NCBI GenBank assembly: GCA_026182355.1
Contig: JAPFBL010000049.1
Coordinates: 620,001 to 684,000 of the forward strand
Length of the DNA stretch: 64,000 nucleotides
Origin: Hermatobates lingyangjiaoensis
Lineage: Eukaryota; Arthropoda; Insecta; Hemiptera; Hermatobatidae
Direction: 5' to 3'
Numbering within the stretch: the first letter of the stretch is position 1; each line of letters opens with the position of its first letter. Below the pieces are notes generated by a model. That model worked only from the letters and a program-made list of their open reading frames with translations. It did no database searches and was not told the origin of the DNA. Of the stretch, positions 24,681 through 37,380 are shown piece by piece. Both the position numbers and the translations under genes were made by a program.

Positions 24681-25184
24681 ATATCATTAGTATAGCTACA
24701 GCAGTAATGCCATTCTTAAAAGCAAAGTGTAGATTTCGTACTATGAAATATGTAATCTCTTACAGGAGAACATCGCCTTTGTTCCAATAGCCAGTGGATC
24801 TCTTAAATAGTCCATTTAATCTCCGTCTACATTCAAGATTTAAGACAAAATTTTTCATTTAAAACTTTTTTCTTCTTTTTAAAACAATTAAAAGTTTAAA
24901 TTCCAGTAAACTGATGAAAAGAAAATATTCTTCTTTACCTTGAATAATTCCTAGAACATTCTGGCGTATGTTCTAGGCGGGCTTCTCCCGCTATACCTGC
25001 GGATATAAGGGCGCTGACCTTCAGTGAAGAATGCCGACAAACACGCATAACTTCTGTAATTGCAAACTCCAGAAAATCAGGGAATCAAACACTCCAGCCT
25101 CTTTCACCGAAGAACCAGGACACTCAAACATCAGCACAAAGGAAGCACAGATCCAACACCAAGCAAAGTCCAAACCACTCTCCT

Positions 25185-25185
<1 letters not shown>

Positions 25186-25241
<56 letters not shown>

Positions 25242-25328
25242 TGTGTGTGTGTGAGTGGGTGGGTGGGTGGGTGAGTGCGTGGGTGGGTGGTGCGTGGGTG
25301 GTTGTGAGGGCGGGTGGGTGGGTGGATT
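25186..25328. repeat. (TG)n and GTGG-type microsatellite
   Basis: About 70 bp of TG repeats followed by about 75 bp of GGTG/GGGTG-rich sequence. Shorter versions lie at the same place in other R1 copies (11460-11490, 16577-16605, 26215-26250), so it is an expanded internal part of R1. Confidence 0.9.
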
Positions 25329-27270
25329 AGCATTGTTTGTTACCACGCTACGGTTCAGAATCTTTGATGCCTAAGTTGATATTTTACACAACAATGGGCA
25401 CCATAATGTTGATGATCTCTATTGTTCGGGAGGAATTACGCAAGACGAGAAAGTTACTTTTTTTGCCAAAAACCTGTTTTCGGAAATAATTTTTTTCTCT
25501 TAAACTGCTAACTCTAGAGTTTTAAAATTTTGGTATTATCTTTGTGGTTACAAATCCAATATACGAGAAATATATTCAGATATTTAAGGCAATAGAAAAT
25601 ATTTTTTTTAATAAAAAATAAAAATGTTTACTTATAATCCAATTTCAAAGCTTGTGAGAGCGATACAAGCCATATTTTTATTAAATTTTCATGAATTTTT
25701 AAGGAACCGATTAGTGTCAAAAAAATTTTTTTGAAAACAGGAATCGTACTTTAACGAATTGGTGAATATAATTTTGAAAAAAAGTTATCTCAACTCATCT
25801 TCCACAGAATGTTTTATTTTTAGATATAGTTCCATTTTGATCCGTCAAACAGTATGGCTTGTATCGCTCTCACAAGCTTTGAGATTGGATTATAAGTCAA
25901 AATTTTTATATTTTATTGAAAAAAAAATATATTTTCTGTTGCTTTAAAAATCTGAATATATTTTTCATTTATTGGATTTGTAACCTTAAAGATAATGCCA
26001 AAATTTTAAAACTCCAGAAGTATCAGTTTAAGAGAAAAAAATGAATTCTGAAAACAGGTTTTTGGCAAAAAAACGTGACTTTTCCGTCATGCATAATTCA
26101 TCCCGAACAATAGAGATCGTCTACACTATGGGGTTCATTATTGTGTAAAATATCAATTTGATCCATCAATGATTCTGGACCGTAGTGTGGTAAGAAACAA
26201 TGCTAAAATACTCAACCAGACCCACCCCCACACACACACACACACACGCACAAAACATCGAAAAAACTTCATAAAACAACTTTTGGGACCTGAAAACATA
26301 TAATTCCGTCAAAATCACATGATCAAACTTTTTTCGATCACTATAAGTTCTTTACTTATAGTAATGTAAAAATTATAAGTCAATGAAACCAATGTAAATA
26401 AATACCAATACGTCATTTTTCTGTGAATCACACCACTGATGCAAATAAACTCATTAGTATAACTACAAGAGTAGCAACATTTTTAAAAAGCCACAGTCAA
26501 AATTTCCTTATACGACATAATCTTCTACAAGAGAACAAATTTACATCAGACTTCTAAAAATCAATTTTATTTCAGTGGATTCACTCCAAAAATGTCTAAG
26601 TCAATGTAAACGATGTAAAAAAATGTACAAGTATAGCAAGTAAACCATTAGTCCAGGATCAATATTCAGTTTTTATAGCTTTATTGCTCTTTGACATAAC
26701 TGAAATATAGTGAACCTTTTTTTAAAAAATTGCTAAATTCCTGTTAATTTTGTTTTCTAAATTTCATGATTTTTTAAAGAGCTATACTCTGTTGACATCA
26801 TATCATATTTCTTAGGAATATAATGTATAATGTTCCATTTAGGAATAATATAAATGTCTAAATGGGAGATGTTAGTCTTTCATTCCTGGAAAGGCAATTT
26901 ATAAAAAAACTGTGGTGAAATTACAATTAAAGCATAAAAAAAAAGTTATAAAAACTGAAAATTCATCTTGTACTAAAGAATTACCTGTTATCTTGTCGGT
27001 TTAATATAGATTTGTTTACTTATGTACATTGACTTCTAATTCTCTAAGTGTGGCGACTGAAATAAAATTATTTAGAGATTTAATAAAAGAAAACAAATGT
27101 TTGCATGAGTAAATATGTTAGAAGAATAAAATTCTTAAATGTAAAAAATTTACGCCAATCAAACATATATTTTCTTATGCTTTTCATGGTATGATAAATT
27201 TGTCTAAGAAATATTCTCATCAAACTATATGTTGCACTCTAGAACAAAACTTAATATTTGATATAGGTTT

Positions 27271-29357
27271 TGGTTTGTGTATGAACCCCATTGTCTGGGG
27301 TAGTACTGAAGTGAGGGAAGTGTAAAGAATTTTACATTATTTATTATGATCAGATACCAAATTTAATCTTCTACTGTAATTCGATGAACCTAATATTTCT
27401 TATTACATTTTGCTAATATTTTTCTGAGAAAAATACAAACACCTTGAAGTCTTATAGGAATCACTTCAAGACATTCTTGGATCTAGAAGGATATCTTGAT
27501 AGATGCCTTCAAATTTATATGTGTTACTAATATATAGACGGATAAACCCACAATATTACAGTACTATTGTAAAGAATAATGTGTATTAGTATTGGACCTA
27601 CCACAACTTAAGATGTGAAAACTAAAAGATGTTCTCAGAAAGGTGTCCTATCACTCCTATTCTACTGATTGTTCTGGATGGACTACTGAATATTCTATAT
27701 AACCATTGACTACTACACGCAAGGATGCACAAAAGGCATTTTATTAAAGACCAACGCTTAAAGATACAGTACCTTCAAAGGGAGAAAATAAATAAAACTC
27801 TATGGAAAACATCTACTAAACATTATCTACTTAATTTTAAGTATTATCTACTTAACTATCATGAATGGAAGGTGTATTTGACATATGAAGAATGGAGACT
27901 TTCTTTAGAAGAGGCAGAAACATTTGATCAAATATATTGAATACGAGCCAATAGCCAATGCATTAAATTTTTATTTCTTTAACCCGTTCTACTAGAACTC
28001 ATGCACATAAGATTTAGATATGAAACTTGTAGAATAATTCTAATTACCCAATTTAAATGTTTTATTTACTGTATGCTAATTTACTAAGTATGAAATCGAA
28101 TATATTTCGCTTTGTTTTACGTTTATGTTTTTCAATATGTTTAAGAATTATGGCAATCATCATCGCTTTCATACTTATGACATCTCTGTATGCTTCTTGT
28201 AAAATAGATGATTTTTGGCTAAAACAATTAAGACGATTTTCCAAGTTTTAATAATGAATTCCTGATTGTGTATAATTTTTTGTTTAAAACTTTTTCCTAC
28301 AATGGCTAGAGTAGTAACTAATTATTAATTTATTTTACTCATGCTAAATATTTTTAAATCCATGCCAATACTGAATTATTTTAATTTACTATTTGCAACA
28401 TAATTTTTTCATTTATCCTTCTAAGTATAATATATATCTATAGGCGACATTTATAAGGAAATATTCCCTTCCATTTTCCACTTAATTGTTGTAACTGTTA
28501 CATTTCATCTCGTAAGAATGGTGAAAAAGAAATTATAGGTATTCTCGTACGATTGTGTGTTGCAATGAATTCAAAATACCTGATTGTTATACTGCTACCC
28601 AAGTACTAAATCTAACATAAAATATGATCTAAATCACATTTTTCCATCGCTTCACCTCATTCTATTTACACCAAAAATTTCAAAGAATACCATTGGATTT
28701 CCTACTAATCTTCTGCCTCAACAAGAGAATGTTTTCAAGTGAAATGTCTTACTGGGAAAGATACCGAAGGATTCTCCTTATTTCTTTGTCTCCTAACAGT
28801 TTAGCATGATTGACTGAAAATAAGTATAAAATGTTCAGAAACTTTACAAGCTTTTACAATGTGGTTGAGTATGAAGAATTGAAGATAGTAACTATGCATA
28901 AAATAGTTTATCCAACGCTACTTCCCTAAAACTGTTCAGCACTACATGGACCTTTTTTTCTCTAGATTATATTGAATCAAATTTATAGTTATGCATCACA
29001 TATGTTCTACACCTAGTAGTCTATGACTTTATTCATAAAATACTCATATAAACCCATGTTAGTTATTTACTTGTCTAAAACTAAAAATCATAATGATTCA
29101 ATAAAAATATTATAGTATGTATTATATAAAAACATATTACATTATCATATTAGTAAATGTTAATATGTTATAATTAAGAGGATATAAAATAATATCCCAA
29201 CAAGAAATGTCAAACCGAAATAAACAAAAAATGTTAAACTTGTGTTTCTAGTTGAATAAAATTAATTACAAGCACAAGTGAATTAGTATGAATCCAGACT
29301 ATCATAAGTGAGACCTCTAAAAAAAGATAAACCCATTAGATATAATACTGGTTCCTA
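27271..29357. other. AT-rich stretch with a weak repeat match
   Basis: About 27815-27940 (plus) resembles 44290-44450 (minus) at the translated level (HEWKVYLTYEEWRL versus CEWKLYSTSFEECKTL). About 27640-27700 has a faint reverse-transcriptase look. Neither is enough to call a gene. Confidence 0.4.
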
Positions 29358-30262
29358 CGAGGTGTGTAAATAAAGTAGTGAGACTGATTTTTTTTAAATT
29401 TTCTATTCAAATATAATTACAATGTGATATTGTCACCTTCAAAATAGTTCCCTTCGGAAGCCACACAGCGCTGGAGACGGTCCTTCTAATCATTGTAGCA
29501 TTGCTGGAACTCGGATTCTGGAATGGCCTTCAGCTGGTCGGTTACAGCAGTTTGTATGTTTTGTAGTGTCCCGAAATGAGTTCCCTTGAGGTGATTTTTC
29601 AATCTCGGGAAGAGGAAAATGTCACAAGGACTCAAGTCTGGTGAATAAGGAGGCTGAGGAGCAACAGGAATGTTTTTACTGGCCAAAAACTCGTTTTCTT
29701 TTCGGAATTTTCGGAACCATTTTCGCACAAATTTTTCTCATCTCCAATTCATTGGTCAAAATGTGATGAACGGAGGTGTGATTCAAATTCAACTGTTCCC
29801 CGATCATTCTGACTGTCAAGCGTCGATCTGAACGCACAAGGTTCCGTACTCTGTTGACATTTTCATCGGTGTTTGCACTTGAAGGCCTTCCGCTTCGTGG
29901 TTCATCTTCAATCGACTCTCTTCCTTCTGAAAATTCCTTAAACCACCGAAAAACCTGTGCCCTTGATAAAACACGTTCTCCATAGGCCTCCTGAAGTTTT
30001 TCAAAAGTTTCGGTTGCATTATGTCCAAGTCTCAAGCAAAATTTGATTGCACACCGCAATGAGGTCACTCATTTTTAAAACGCTCAAGAAAAAACCATTT
30101 CACGAAAACCAACGCTACGGACAAACAAATGACTGTGGCGAGTTCAGATTCATACTGGAGGCGCATCACACGTGCACCTGACGCTACTCAAGGCCACGCG
30201 TCTCAAGCGTTGCCAGATCGAAAGCGACGTTGCCAGTCTCACTACTTTATTTACACACCTCC
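29358..30262 (-). mobile_element. Internally deleted mariner element
   Basis: Terminal inverted repeats GGTGTGTAAATAAAGTAG..., about 29 bp long with one mismatch at the second-last outer base, lie at 29358-29386 and 30234-30262, flanked by TA duplications (29356-29357, 30263-30264). At 905 bp it is about 0.4 kb shorter than an autonomous mariner (usually near 1.3 kb). It contains the two ends of a transposase gene with the middle missing. It could have been mobilised in trans while a full-length relative was active. Confidence 0.92.
29460..30075 (-). pseudogene. mariner transposase with central deletion
   Basis: The 5' part on the minus strand (30068 down to about 29705) encodes the paired helix-turn-helix region: ATETFEKLQEAYGERVLSRA, FRWFKEFSEGRESIED, GRPSSA and TVRMIGEQLNLNHTSVHHIL. 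The frame then jumps and resumes with SKNIPVAPQPPYSPDLSPCD, the third catalytic Asp block, LKGTHFG and ESEFQQCYND, where a TAG stop replaces the usual Trp. The region with the first two catalytic Asp residues (around the HDNA block) is gone. The ATG near 30073 is out of frame with the conserved reading by one base. The gene cannot make an active enzyme. Confidence 0.92.
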
Positions 30263-30264
30263 TA

Positions 30265-31330
30265 TGTTCCACAAATACTCGTAAACTGTATCCATCTCAC
30301 TTGTAGGAACGCACATTGTAATATGTGTTTTTTATTGAAAACGATAAATCCCAAAAACACCTTATATCCCATTTGCTTGTAAATATGGGTGATGTGAAGG
30401 ATTTTCCTATGAATTTGTTTGTAGAACTGACACCGTACCTAGCAGTCTAACATAGTTGGTACAAGCGCCAGTGATATTTATCCCGATATCTCCTTTGCTC
30501 TGCTTCGTTGAAATCCCTCTACTCACTCTTCTTACTTCATTCAACCAAGTATTGTTCGTTTGTATGTATGTTAAAAAAACAATTAAGTTTTTCCATAAAA
30601 AATGCAAAGTCTACATGATAAACTCATGGTGTAATAATTATGTAATAATCTATATAAAAATGAGATCTTTAAATTGCTAAAAAAAAACAATCTAACCTGC
30701 AAATAATAACAAACCAGTAGGTTACCTTACCGGTTTAAATCTTCTTTTGTTTGGTAAGTTATAACAATAAGGTTTTTGAATGATCATGAATTTTATGCTG
30801 AACAAATTGAATTCCACAACAATTAATATTTTTTTTTATTTTGGAACGCAATAATTAAAAAAGATATTGAACATAAGCTGAAATAAAACAAGTGGAAACA
30901 TAAACAAGAGGGAACATTTGAAAAGGAATTAAGATCCCTTGGACTAAAAATTATGAGATATTTCCTTTGAGACTCTGTTAAGATAGCCACCATTAATAAG
31001 AGTTTAGGATTTTAAATGTGTTGATAAAAACACATGTTACTTATTTCGGCTAATCTGCAGTATAGAGTATGGTTGCCTGTTTATTATATAATGTGTTTGC
31101 TGTATATATTACAAGTCTAATTAGATTACATATCTTCTTTTTTGTATTATACACCATTAACGTATCGTTAGTCGTAATTATTTTGTAGCGATAGAACCGT
31201 TACTTCAAAAATCTACCGTTTTAATCTACAAACTTTGACTATTAATGCTTGCTTTGCTGTTAAATTCCTGTGTTTTGCTGTTCTACCCTTGCCATGATTT
31301 TTTCCAAGCTCGAACAAATAAAAAGATGAA
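30265..31330. other. AT-rich stretch, no gene seen
   Basis: Open frames at 30407-30680 on both strands are overlapping and unrecognised. Confidence 0.45.
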
Positions 31331-31333
31331 AGT

Positions 31334-31502
31334 ACACAAAGCACGACACAGAAAAAAGAATAAAAAGAACACTTACAGAATTTAATATTTCGAATTGTTG
31401 TTCGTCATCAGGAGTAGACTAGAAGAGAGGACGAACAACAGTTCGAAATATTGAATCCTGTAAGTGTTCTTTTTATTCTTTTTTCTGTGTCGTGCTTTGT
31501 GT
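31334..31502. repeat. PLE fold-back with 73-bp arms
   Basis: Arms 31334-31406 and 31430-31502 are near-perfect reverse complements with a 23-nt spacer. The minus strand of the left arm plus spacer carries CTGATGA, one C, hairpin GAA/TTC, GAAA and then GTAAGTGTTC. Unlike most of its relatives it is not flanked by a long (TA)n. Confidence 0.85.
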
Positions 31503-32869
31503 AATTTAAAGTTTTTTAGTCCTTGTGGACCGTTTCTTATATTTAGTACATTAAAAGATTATACCTATACAACAGAAAAACAATAATAATATGCATGATG
31601 GAACCTAGTTTCCATGTAAGTATGAATGTTTTTTTCTGTTAAGTATTTGTCTTAAGTGTGGTAATATTGTCTACACAGGAAAGTGTATCAATTCATTTTA
31701 CAAATTTACTTGGGTCAGTAACATCTGTGAAGCTCCTGGTTAATTTCAGGTTTAGAAGAGGTTATGCTATGGTTTTTCATTTAATTTCTTTTGGAGACCT
31801 TGCTTCACTGCTATTCTTTTTTTGAGACCTTGACTTACGAGTTATTTTGCGGGTAATAATCAACTATCTCTTCAATTTAAAATCCTTCGATCAATTTCTC
31901 ACATACAATTTTATGTACCGAACAAAATTATTTATTACCATCCCTAAATCTCTTTTGTTCGTAATCTTGTAATTGAATGCTAAATTTTTCTCATACTAAA
32001 CTAGGAAACAATTGAAACCCACTTCTCTCTATTTATCAGCAATATCGTTAAGAATATTAAAAAGATAAAGAACACGAGACCTTCTGACACAATAAAACAC
32101 AAGAACTAACAAAACAATGTCACACACAGCCACGAATAAGTACTCACCAGATTTTTGTTATTTTAACCAAAGATTTTATTGAATATTAACATACTTCTGA
32201 TTATAGACAACTTTCAAATTGAAGTTACAAGTAAACGATACCAAAATACCAGAAAGCTATGACAAACAAGTAAATAGGCACGCTCAGTTATCTTCGTATT
32301 TATATTTACAGCTGATTCACATAACGTTTTTAACTATTAACTACTATTAATGTTATTATTATTTTAAAATTCTCGTATTTAAACCCAGAATGGTTGATCA
32401 TTCCATTATTTTAAACAGTTGACTTTTAATAACCATCTAACCCTTAACTCTCTAACCCTTAGATTGATTTGTAATAACCGTGTTTAATGTCTTGAACAGC
32501 GTTAGCTCACGTTAACTTTCTTGTAGTTCCAAGATATATAGAGTATCTATGAATATAGAACTTGAATGTGTTGAAAATAATTTTTCAGGTACAAGTATGA
32601 AATATATCATTTGGAGAAATTCTGTTTATTCATTATTTAATACAATAAAGTCGCACCTCAATATCTGTTTGTTCGTTTGTTTTCAAACTCATCCCAGGAT
32701 GTTACTTACCCAGGATTAGATGACAGTGACATTTTTTCTCACATGTTTCTGACATTTTTCAGACAAAATAGGGATATTTTGAAATATCAAAGGGAAAGCT
32801 TTGGCTTAAATTTTCAATATATAAAGAGGTAGGGTGATATAGACCTATTAAATGTAGCAGATACAGTGG
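31503..32869. other. AT-rich stretch, no gene seen
   Basis: No supported feature. Confidence 0.45.
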
Positions 32870-33008
32870 CGATGTATGTGGCAGATACACATGACCATTT
32901 ATGAGATCCACAGGGTATAGGAACAAAAGCCGTTTTCTCATGTAAGAGATTATTTCGTAACAAGAAATTTTCACTTTAGCTTTACAAAAGTGTTATTACT
33001 TTTGCCTA
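32870..33008 (+). repeat. R1 repeat fragment
   Basis: The sequence around GGAACAAAAGCCGTTTTCTC matches, in reverse orientation, the R1 block at 10740-10800, 24760-24810 and 44680-44730. Read on this strand the four copies all give IGTKAVFSCKRLF-like translations, so the block may once have been coding. Confidence 0.55.
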
Positions 33009-33011
33009 ACC

Positions 33012-33460
33012 TATAAGGCTATAGAAGTATCCCATGATAATTGGTTGTAAAAATTTATTTGGATTTCTTCAATAGTTTTCTGCAATGTCTCATAAAATAG
33101 TTCTACTTCTTCATCGACTAGAAGGTGGATATACTTGATCTATTGTTATTGCCCTGTTATTAAACAGTTTTGTTTGAATTAGAGCTATTCTATCATTTCT
33201 CTTACTTGCCAGACCTTACTAGTAAGCCAAGACTTGACCATAAGTCCTACTCCTCTTTGTCCGTTTATTATTCCATTGTATTCAAGCAGATTTTTTTTTT
33301 CTTTGAACCATAGTTTCTCATCCTCTTCTTACTTCTGCCATTCATAAGATGTTTGATTTTGATTTTTAGAATGCATATTCCATTTCGGTTATTCACTCTT
33401 CCGACATTAGTGATCTTACATTTAGTTTTCCTATCTGAAGCAGTGATTTCATTTTTCTGT
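33012..33460 (-). pseudogene. Non-LTR retrotransposon AP-endonuclease relic
   Basis: The minus strand translates, with stops and frameshifts, to an APE-type endonuclease in the usual order: QIGKLNVRSLMSEE (matching the GTWNVRTL start), a MAEVRR block, GVGLMVKSWLTSKVW, MIERIALIQTKL (the ISDRIA region), QVYPPSSSDEEVELFYETL, and IIMGYFYSLIG at the GDFNAKIG position. The order and spacing fit RTE-like elements. Catalytic Asp of GDFN is replaced here by Tyr. No reverse transcriptase follows on this strand before R1 sequence begins. Confidence 0.75.
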
Positions 33461-33869
33461 TAGACTTTTTATTTATCTAATTGTTGGTAAGTCTAGGTCT
33501 AATACACCCGAGGTGACCGTCTTACTGGCTGATGAGCTGATAACATATGCACTGTACTAAATGGGATTTTTTTTGCACCACCACCAAGAGTATTTCTGAA
33601 GATTTGTTCAAACGTGCAACAGGCAGTTTGATTAGTCGAACACATCTTTAGAGAACCATCCATCATACCATAGAATGCATTAGAAAAATTTTTTTAATTT
33701 AATTTTTTTACAATTAACAATTTTATTCTTTTAACATGTCATATTAACTCATTAAAACATTTTAATTTTTTTAACAATCCTTTAAGTATTAATTTCAACT
33801 CACTCTTTTTTTTTAATTCAATATATACAAATAAACAAATATAAATAAATAGGGGTGTCCCTATCTCAA

Positions 33870-33930
33870 CTCTCCTTATGACGGTTCAATCGAAAATTAG
33901 AGACTGTTAGTGTGTTCATATCTTTACTCT
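33870..33930 (+). repeat. Single PLE terminus
   Basis: Homologous to the right arm of the 7173-7440 palindrome (GACGGTTCAATCGAAAATTA then GACTGTTAGTGTGTT). The CTGAAGA strand has decayed to CCTTATGA. Confidence 0.6.
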
Positions 33931-35023
33931 AAACTTCTAATCATCATTAGATCTTTCTATCTTATAAGTTCAATCATAAGTTCTATCTTATTCTAATCAT
34001 CATTTACGTTCAATGTGAAACGTAAATACAAATAAAGAAATATAAAGGTTTTTATTTCTTATGTTGTCTTTTCCAAAGACTTGAAAGGCAAGATCTAATA
34101 ATTAGAAGTTGGGGAAGTCATATTCAAAAAAGTATCACATTCATAAAACACTAATATCTTATAAGTTACAACTTCTCCTCTTTCTAATAGAACCCAGTAT
34201 CAAGTTCCTGAGGTAAGATTGCTTCTGTTGTAATGGGATTCCTAACATTATCAATGCCTCCTTATTAAATCTGTCCCCGAGTTAAGATTATAAAGAACTT
34301 ACAATTTACTTATTTATATTAATTGATTATTAATTATTAACATACAAATTATTGTTCTCGATTAGAAAAACAAATAATTTTAATGCCATTTGTAGAAAAT
34401 TTCAGTTTTGAAGAAAAATCAGATCAAACCACTAAATAAAAAAAAGTCCCAAAAATGTACGTGGTTTGTTTCTCATCAGTAGAATATAGAACAGTGTAAC
34501 AATCATAAGGATTATATAAAAAAACATGTTTTTATTCTACCTTCAGAATATAAACACAAAATCATTACTATCAATATTTCAGTACTCTATTTAATTATTT
34601 TTTTATCCAAAATACGTTAGTTAAATTTTGGCAGTTACAAAATTGTTTTCATATTTAGGGTATTTTTTTCAAGGATATTTTCAAAATTGAAGAATTTTGA
34701 AAAACAAAAATTTTAGATTAGCGAATAATAGTAATAATTATTATTCTAATAATTAACCACTTTAGAGTAATTACTATTATATAACTGTATAATTTGTTAA
34801 AGTAAACATTTTTTTTTTATTGATGTTGGTTACCCTTCTTACTCAACGAACCAGCAGTTTTTTTTCAACTGGCGAATTCAGGTGGTTATTTTATTACTTC
34901 ATGAAATGAAGTTGAATAAGGATTCAGAGGTAATTACTATAAGCTATTTATTATTTCTGTTTGAACGTCTTCTGTTAACGTTTACTAAAGTGAGTTCGTT
35001 TTAAGGTTCTAGCAGATTTTCAG
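33931..35023. other. AT-rich stretch, no gene seen
   Basis: Sequence between a PLE fragment and the unrecognised exon. No upstream exon of that gene could be found here. Confidence 0.4.
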
Positions 35024-35248
35024 CGGTCCACGGCACGCTTCGTTCCATGGGAACAAATAAATCCCGGGGTGTATACAATAACTGGCACTGTGACAACATC
35101 ACAGGTACTAGGATTAATAATTGACGGAGTTCGATGTTTCACCGTACTACCTTATATACCTACCACCATAATGTGCTTTCATCTCTGTCAGCGAGATGAT
35201 GAAATAATCGTCATTGATGATGATGATGACAGTGATGAGCCTACCTGA
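35024..35248 (+). CDS. Unrecognised protein, terminal coding exon
   Basis: A reading frame of 75 codons without an ATG ends at TGA (35246-35248). It is preceded by a good splice acceptor (pyrimidine-rich, ATTTTCAG at 35016-35023), and the exon length is a multiple of three, so the intron would be phase 0. The translation is varied and protein-like, unlike the Lys/Ile/Asn/Tyr-rich frames nearby. It includes RFVPWEQINPGVYTITG, a small beta-rich looking middle with GLIIDGVRCF, and an acidic end IIVIDDDDDSDEPT. I do not recognise the family. It could be the last exon of a host gene, or a fragment of a large mobile or integrated element. No upstream exon was identified, and composition plus frame are the whole evidence. 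Confidence 0.5.
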   Translation, partial: RSTARFVPWEQINPGVYTITGTVTTSQVLGLIIDGVRCFTVLPYIPTTIMCFHLCQRDDEIIVIDDDDDSDEPT

Positions 35249-37380
35249 TCAAGTAATTCAGATTCCTGAATAGATCAAAAGTGGTAAGTTAATTACACAT
35301 AAGAAATTTTTTCTGCCATTTTTTTCTCACTTTCCTAATGTCTCTCACCAATGAACCACATGGAGTTAAATTTAAATGATTTATTATGTCATTGGGTTGA
35401 AAGCCAGTGTCACTTTTGAAGACTATCAAGTTTACCCCATCTCTCAAAATCGAAATTGTTCAACATTCACATGACTAACGACTCTTCTTCTCCAGATTCT
35501 TTTCTAATGAGACAATATTTATTTAGTACATGAAACTGTGAACAAACCTGTTACATGTTACATGTTACATGTTTAGAACATTGAAGACGATATATATAAT
35601 GCGGAATAAATTTCTTTAATTATACGTTTACTTCGTTATTATTTACAACTATCTCAGTGTTTAATAATCTAATAATTAGTTTTTCATTATGGCAACTGGT
35701 TATAACCAATATTTACCAGTTCATTATTTAATTTCATAATTCTAATGACAGTTAATAATTACTAATAGTAGGTTAGATTAAATTACCTATGAGAAGTATT
35801 TTATTGTTAACTAACTTTATTTATTGTAGAACTATTAACTAACATTATTTTATACTACTGGTTGAAAATATTTTTTGTTTTCAAAGACAATTACCTGTGT
35901 TGTTATGATTCAAAGTCCCTTAGTGTACTGAAGGTATTACTGATTCTGGTAATTATTTTTTTAGTTTATGGCTCAGCTAGTATCACCGATAATTATGACT
36001 GAGCTTTAACAGTGAATGCAATTACACCTACTAAGAAAAGAGACGTCACATTTTGGAAATGTTGACGGTGTGCTTACTGTCTTTACCATTTGGAAACCTA
36101 CAATCTAAAATATGTCTTGTCAACTTAACAAATAATTAAATAATTCCAACATATTAATCAATAGTTATTACTAATTATCATTTAAGAGTTCAATATTCAT
36201 ATCACAGTATTAGTATTTAAAATTCAATCATATTTAATTATTACTTACTAATTCTAGACATGAATATAAACCCATCAGACAAGGAAGCTCTTATATAAAT
36301 CTCAATAGGAATGATCGATCCATTTCATTAAATGAATCATTATTTTTGTATCAAATTATTGACATTTTGCCATTCAAAATTAGAAAGTTGATCTTACTAT
36401 GGAAAAACTTAAATGAATATACTTCAGACTTCGTTAAAATTATAATTTGAATTTTCTGAAGGTTATGATGTCAAAATCTAGGAATGTTACACTTATATTT
36501 ACTTAAAATTTTTGACAAGAAAGTCATCGTCATGGTTAATTCTAATTCTAACTGTATTGCCAAATATTCAAGCATTCTCTGAGATAGTATCAAACTCCTC
36601 ATTGATGGAATTTAAAACTCATTTTTGCAGTTCATATACTAAAGCATAATTTCAGGGATTATTATCCACAAATAGATCTATACTTACAATTAAGAAGCCA
36701 ACTTTATAATATATATTTTAAAGGAAATAAATACTTTTTGGGTCATTTTATGGTTCTAATTGTCTCGTAAAACCATTTTCTACGTTTAAATTGCGTGAAT
36801 AGTTATCTGTTGTAGGGGAGATTGCCAAGAATTACTTCCATATTGAATCAGTTGTCAATTCACTTGAAGTAACATTTTCTACATTTTTTCTTATCCAAAC
36901 TATTTAATTTATAGATTGAAATTTAATTTTATCAGAGATTATTAACTTAACTTAGAGCGTTCAATTGTTTGAAAAAAAAAATACATAACGCATTGAAGTT
37001 TCAAAATCCATCCAGTAATTTCAAAAATGTTTGCTTAAGTTCAAAATCTAATACAGCAATATTACTATTCACATTAATTAACAATTAAATAAAACCATTA
37101 TTGTTATTTCATACTAATGAATAGTCAACTAATTCCTATTGCTAAATTTAAATAACTTCAACCAAAAAGATTTAATTAGCTCAATTGACATAAAAACAAA
37201 CTAAATATTAAGCCCGTAGGGTGAAGTTTGTTCCGGTTGGGAAGATCTAGTTCGTAATCTTGTACTGTAGCATTGCTGGGTTACAACGACAATTTAGATC
37301 AAACTTTCAAAACCTCTGAAGGCAAATACAATTTTAATCGCATTTATCATACTTAATATTGTTCTCAATGATAACAAGAT
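35249..37380. other. AT-rich stretch, no gene seen
   Basis: Downstream of the unrecognised exon; an AATAAA-like signal could be found almost anywhere in such sequence, so none is called. Confidence 0.4.

Larger units (their letters stand above)
24295..27270 (-). repeat. R1 repeat cluster, copy 3, with insertions
   Basis: Starts at 24295 with AATCTGGTGTAGTCTGCAC (hairpin terminus) and the ACTATAAGTAAAC subterminal repeat. The conserved interior block runs to about 24850 and is interrupted at 24515-24680 by a PLE family A fold-back. From 25180 the internal TG/GTGG microsatellite is expanded. The distal half occurs twice in inverted orientation (25320-25700 and 25840-26370), the second ending in TTACTTATAGTAATGTAA. 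Further R1 pieces follow: 26400-26560 repeats the 24470-24760 block, 26820-26895 repeats the 24355-24430 block, and 27060-27260 matches 17280-17460. Confidence 0.6.

Noticed and set aside
25060..25346. Open frames with Cys-Val, Thr-His or Pro-Thr-His runs
   Set aside because: Products of the (TG)n/(GTGG)n microsatellite inside R1.
27620..27740. Faint LINE reverse transcriptase (GCPITPILLIVLDGLL-like)
   Set aside because: Requires frame changes within a few codons and lacks flanking reverse-transcriptase motifs.
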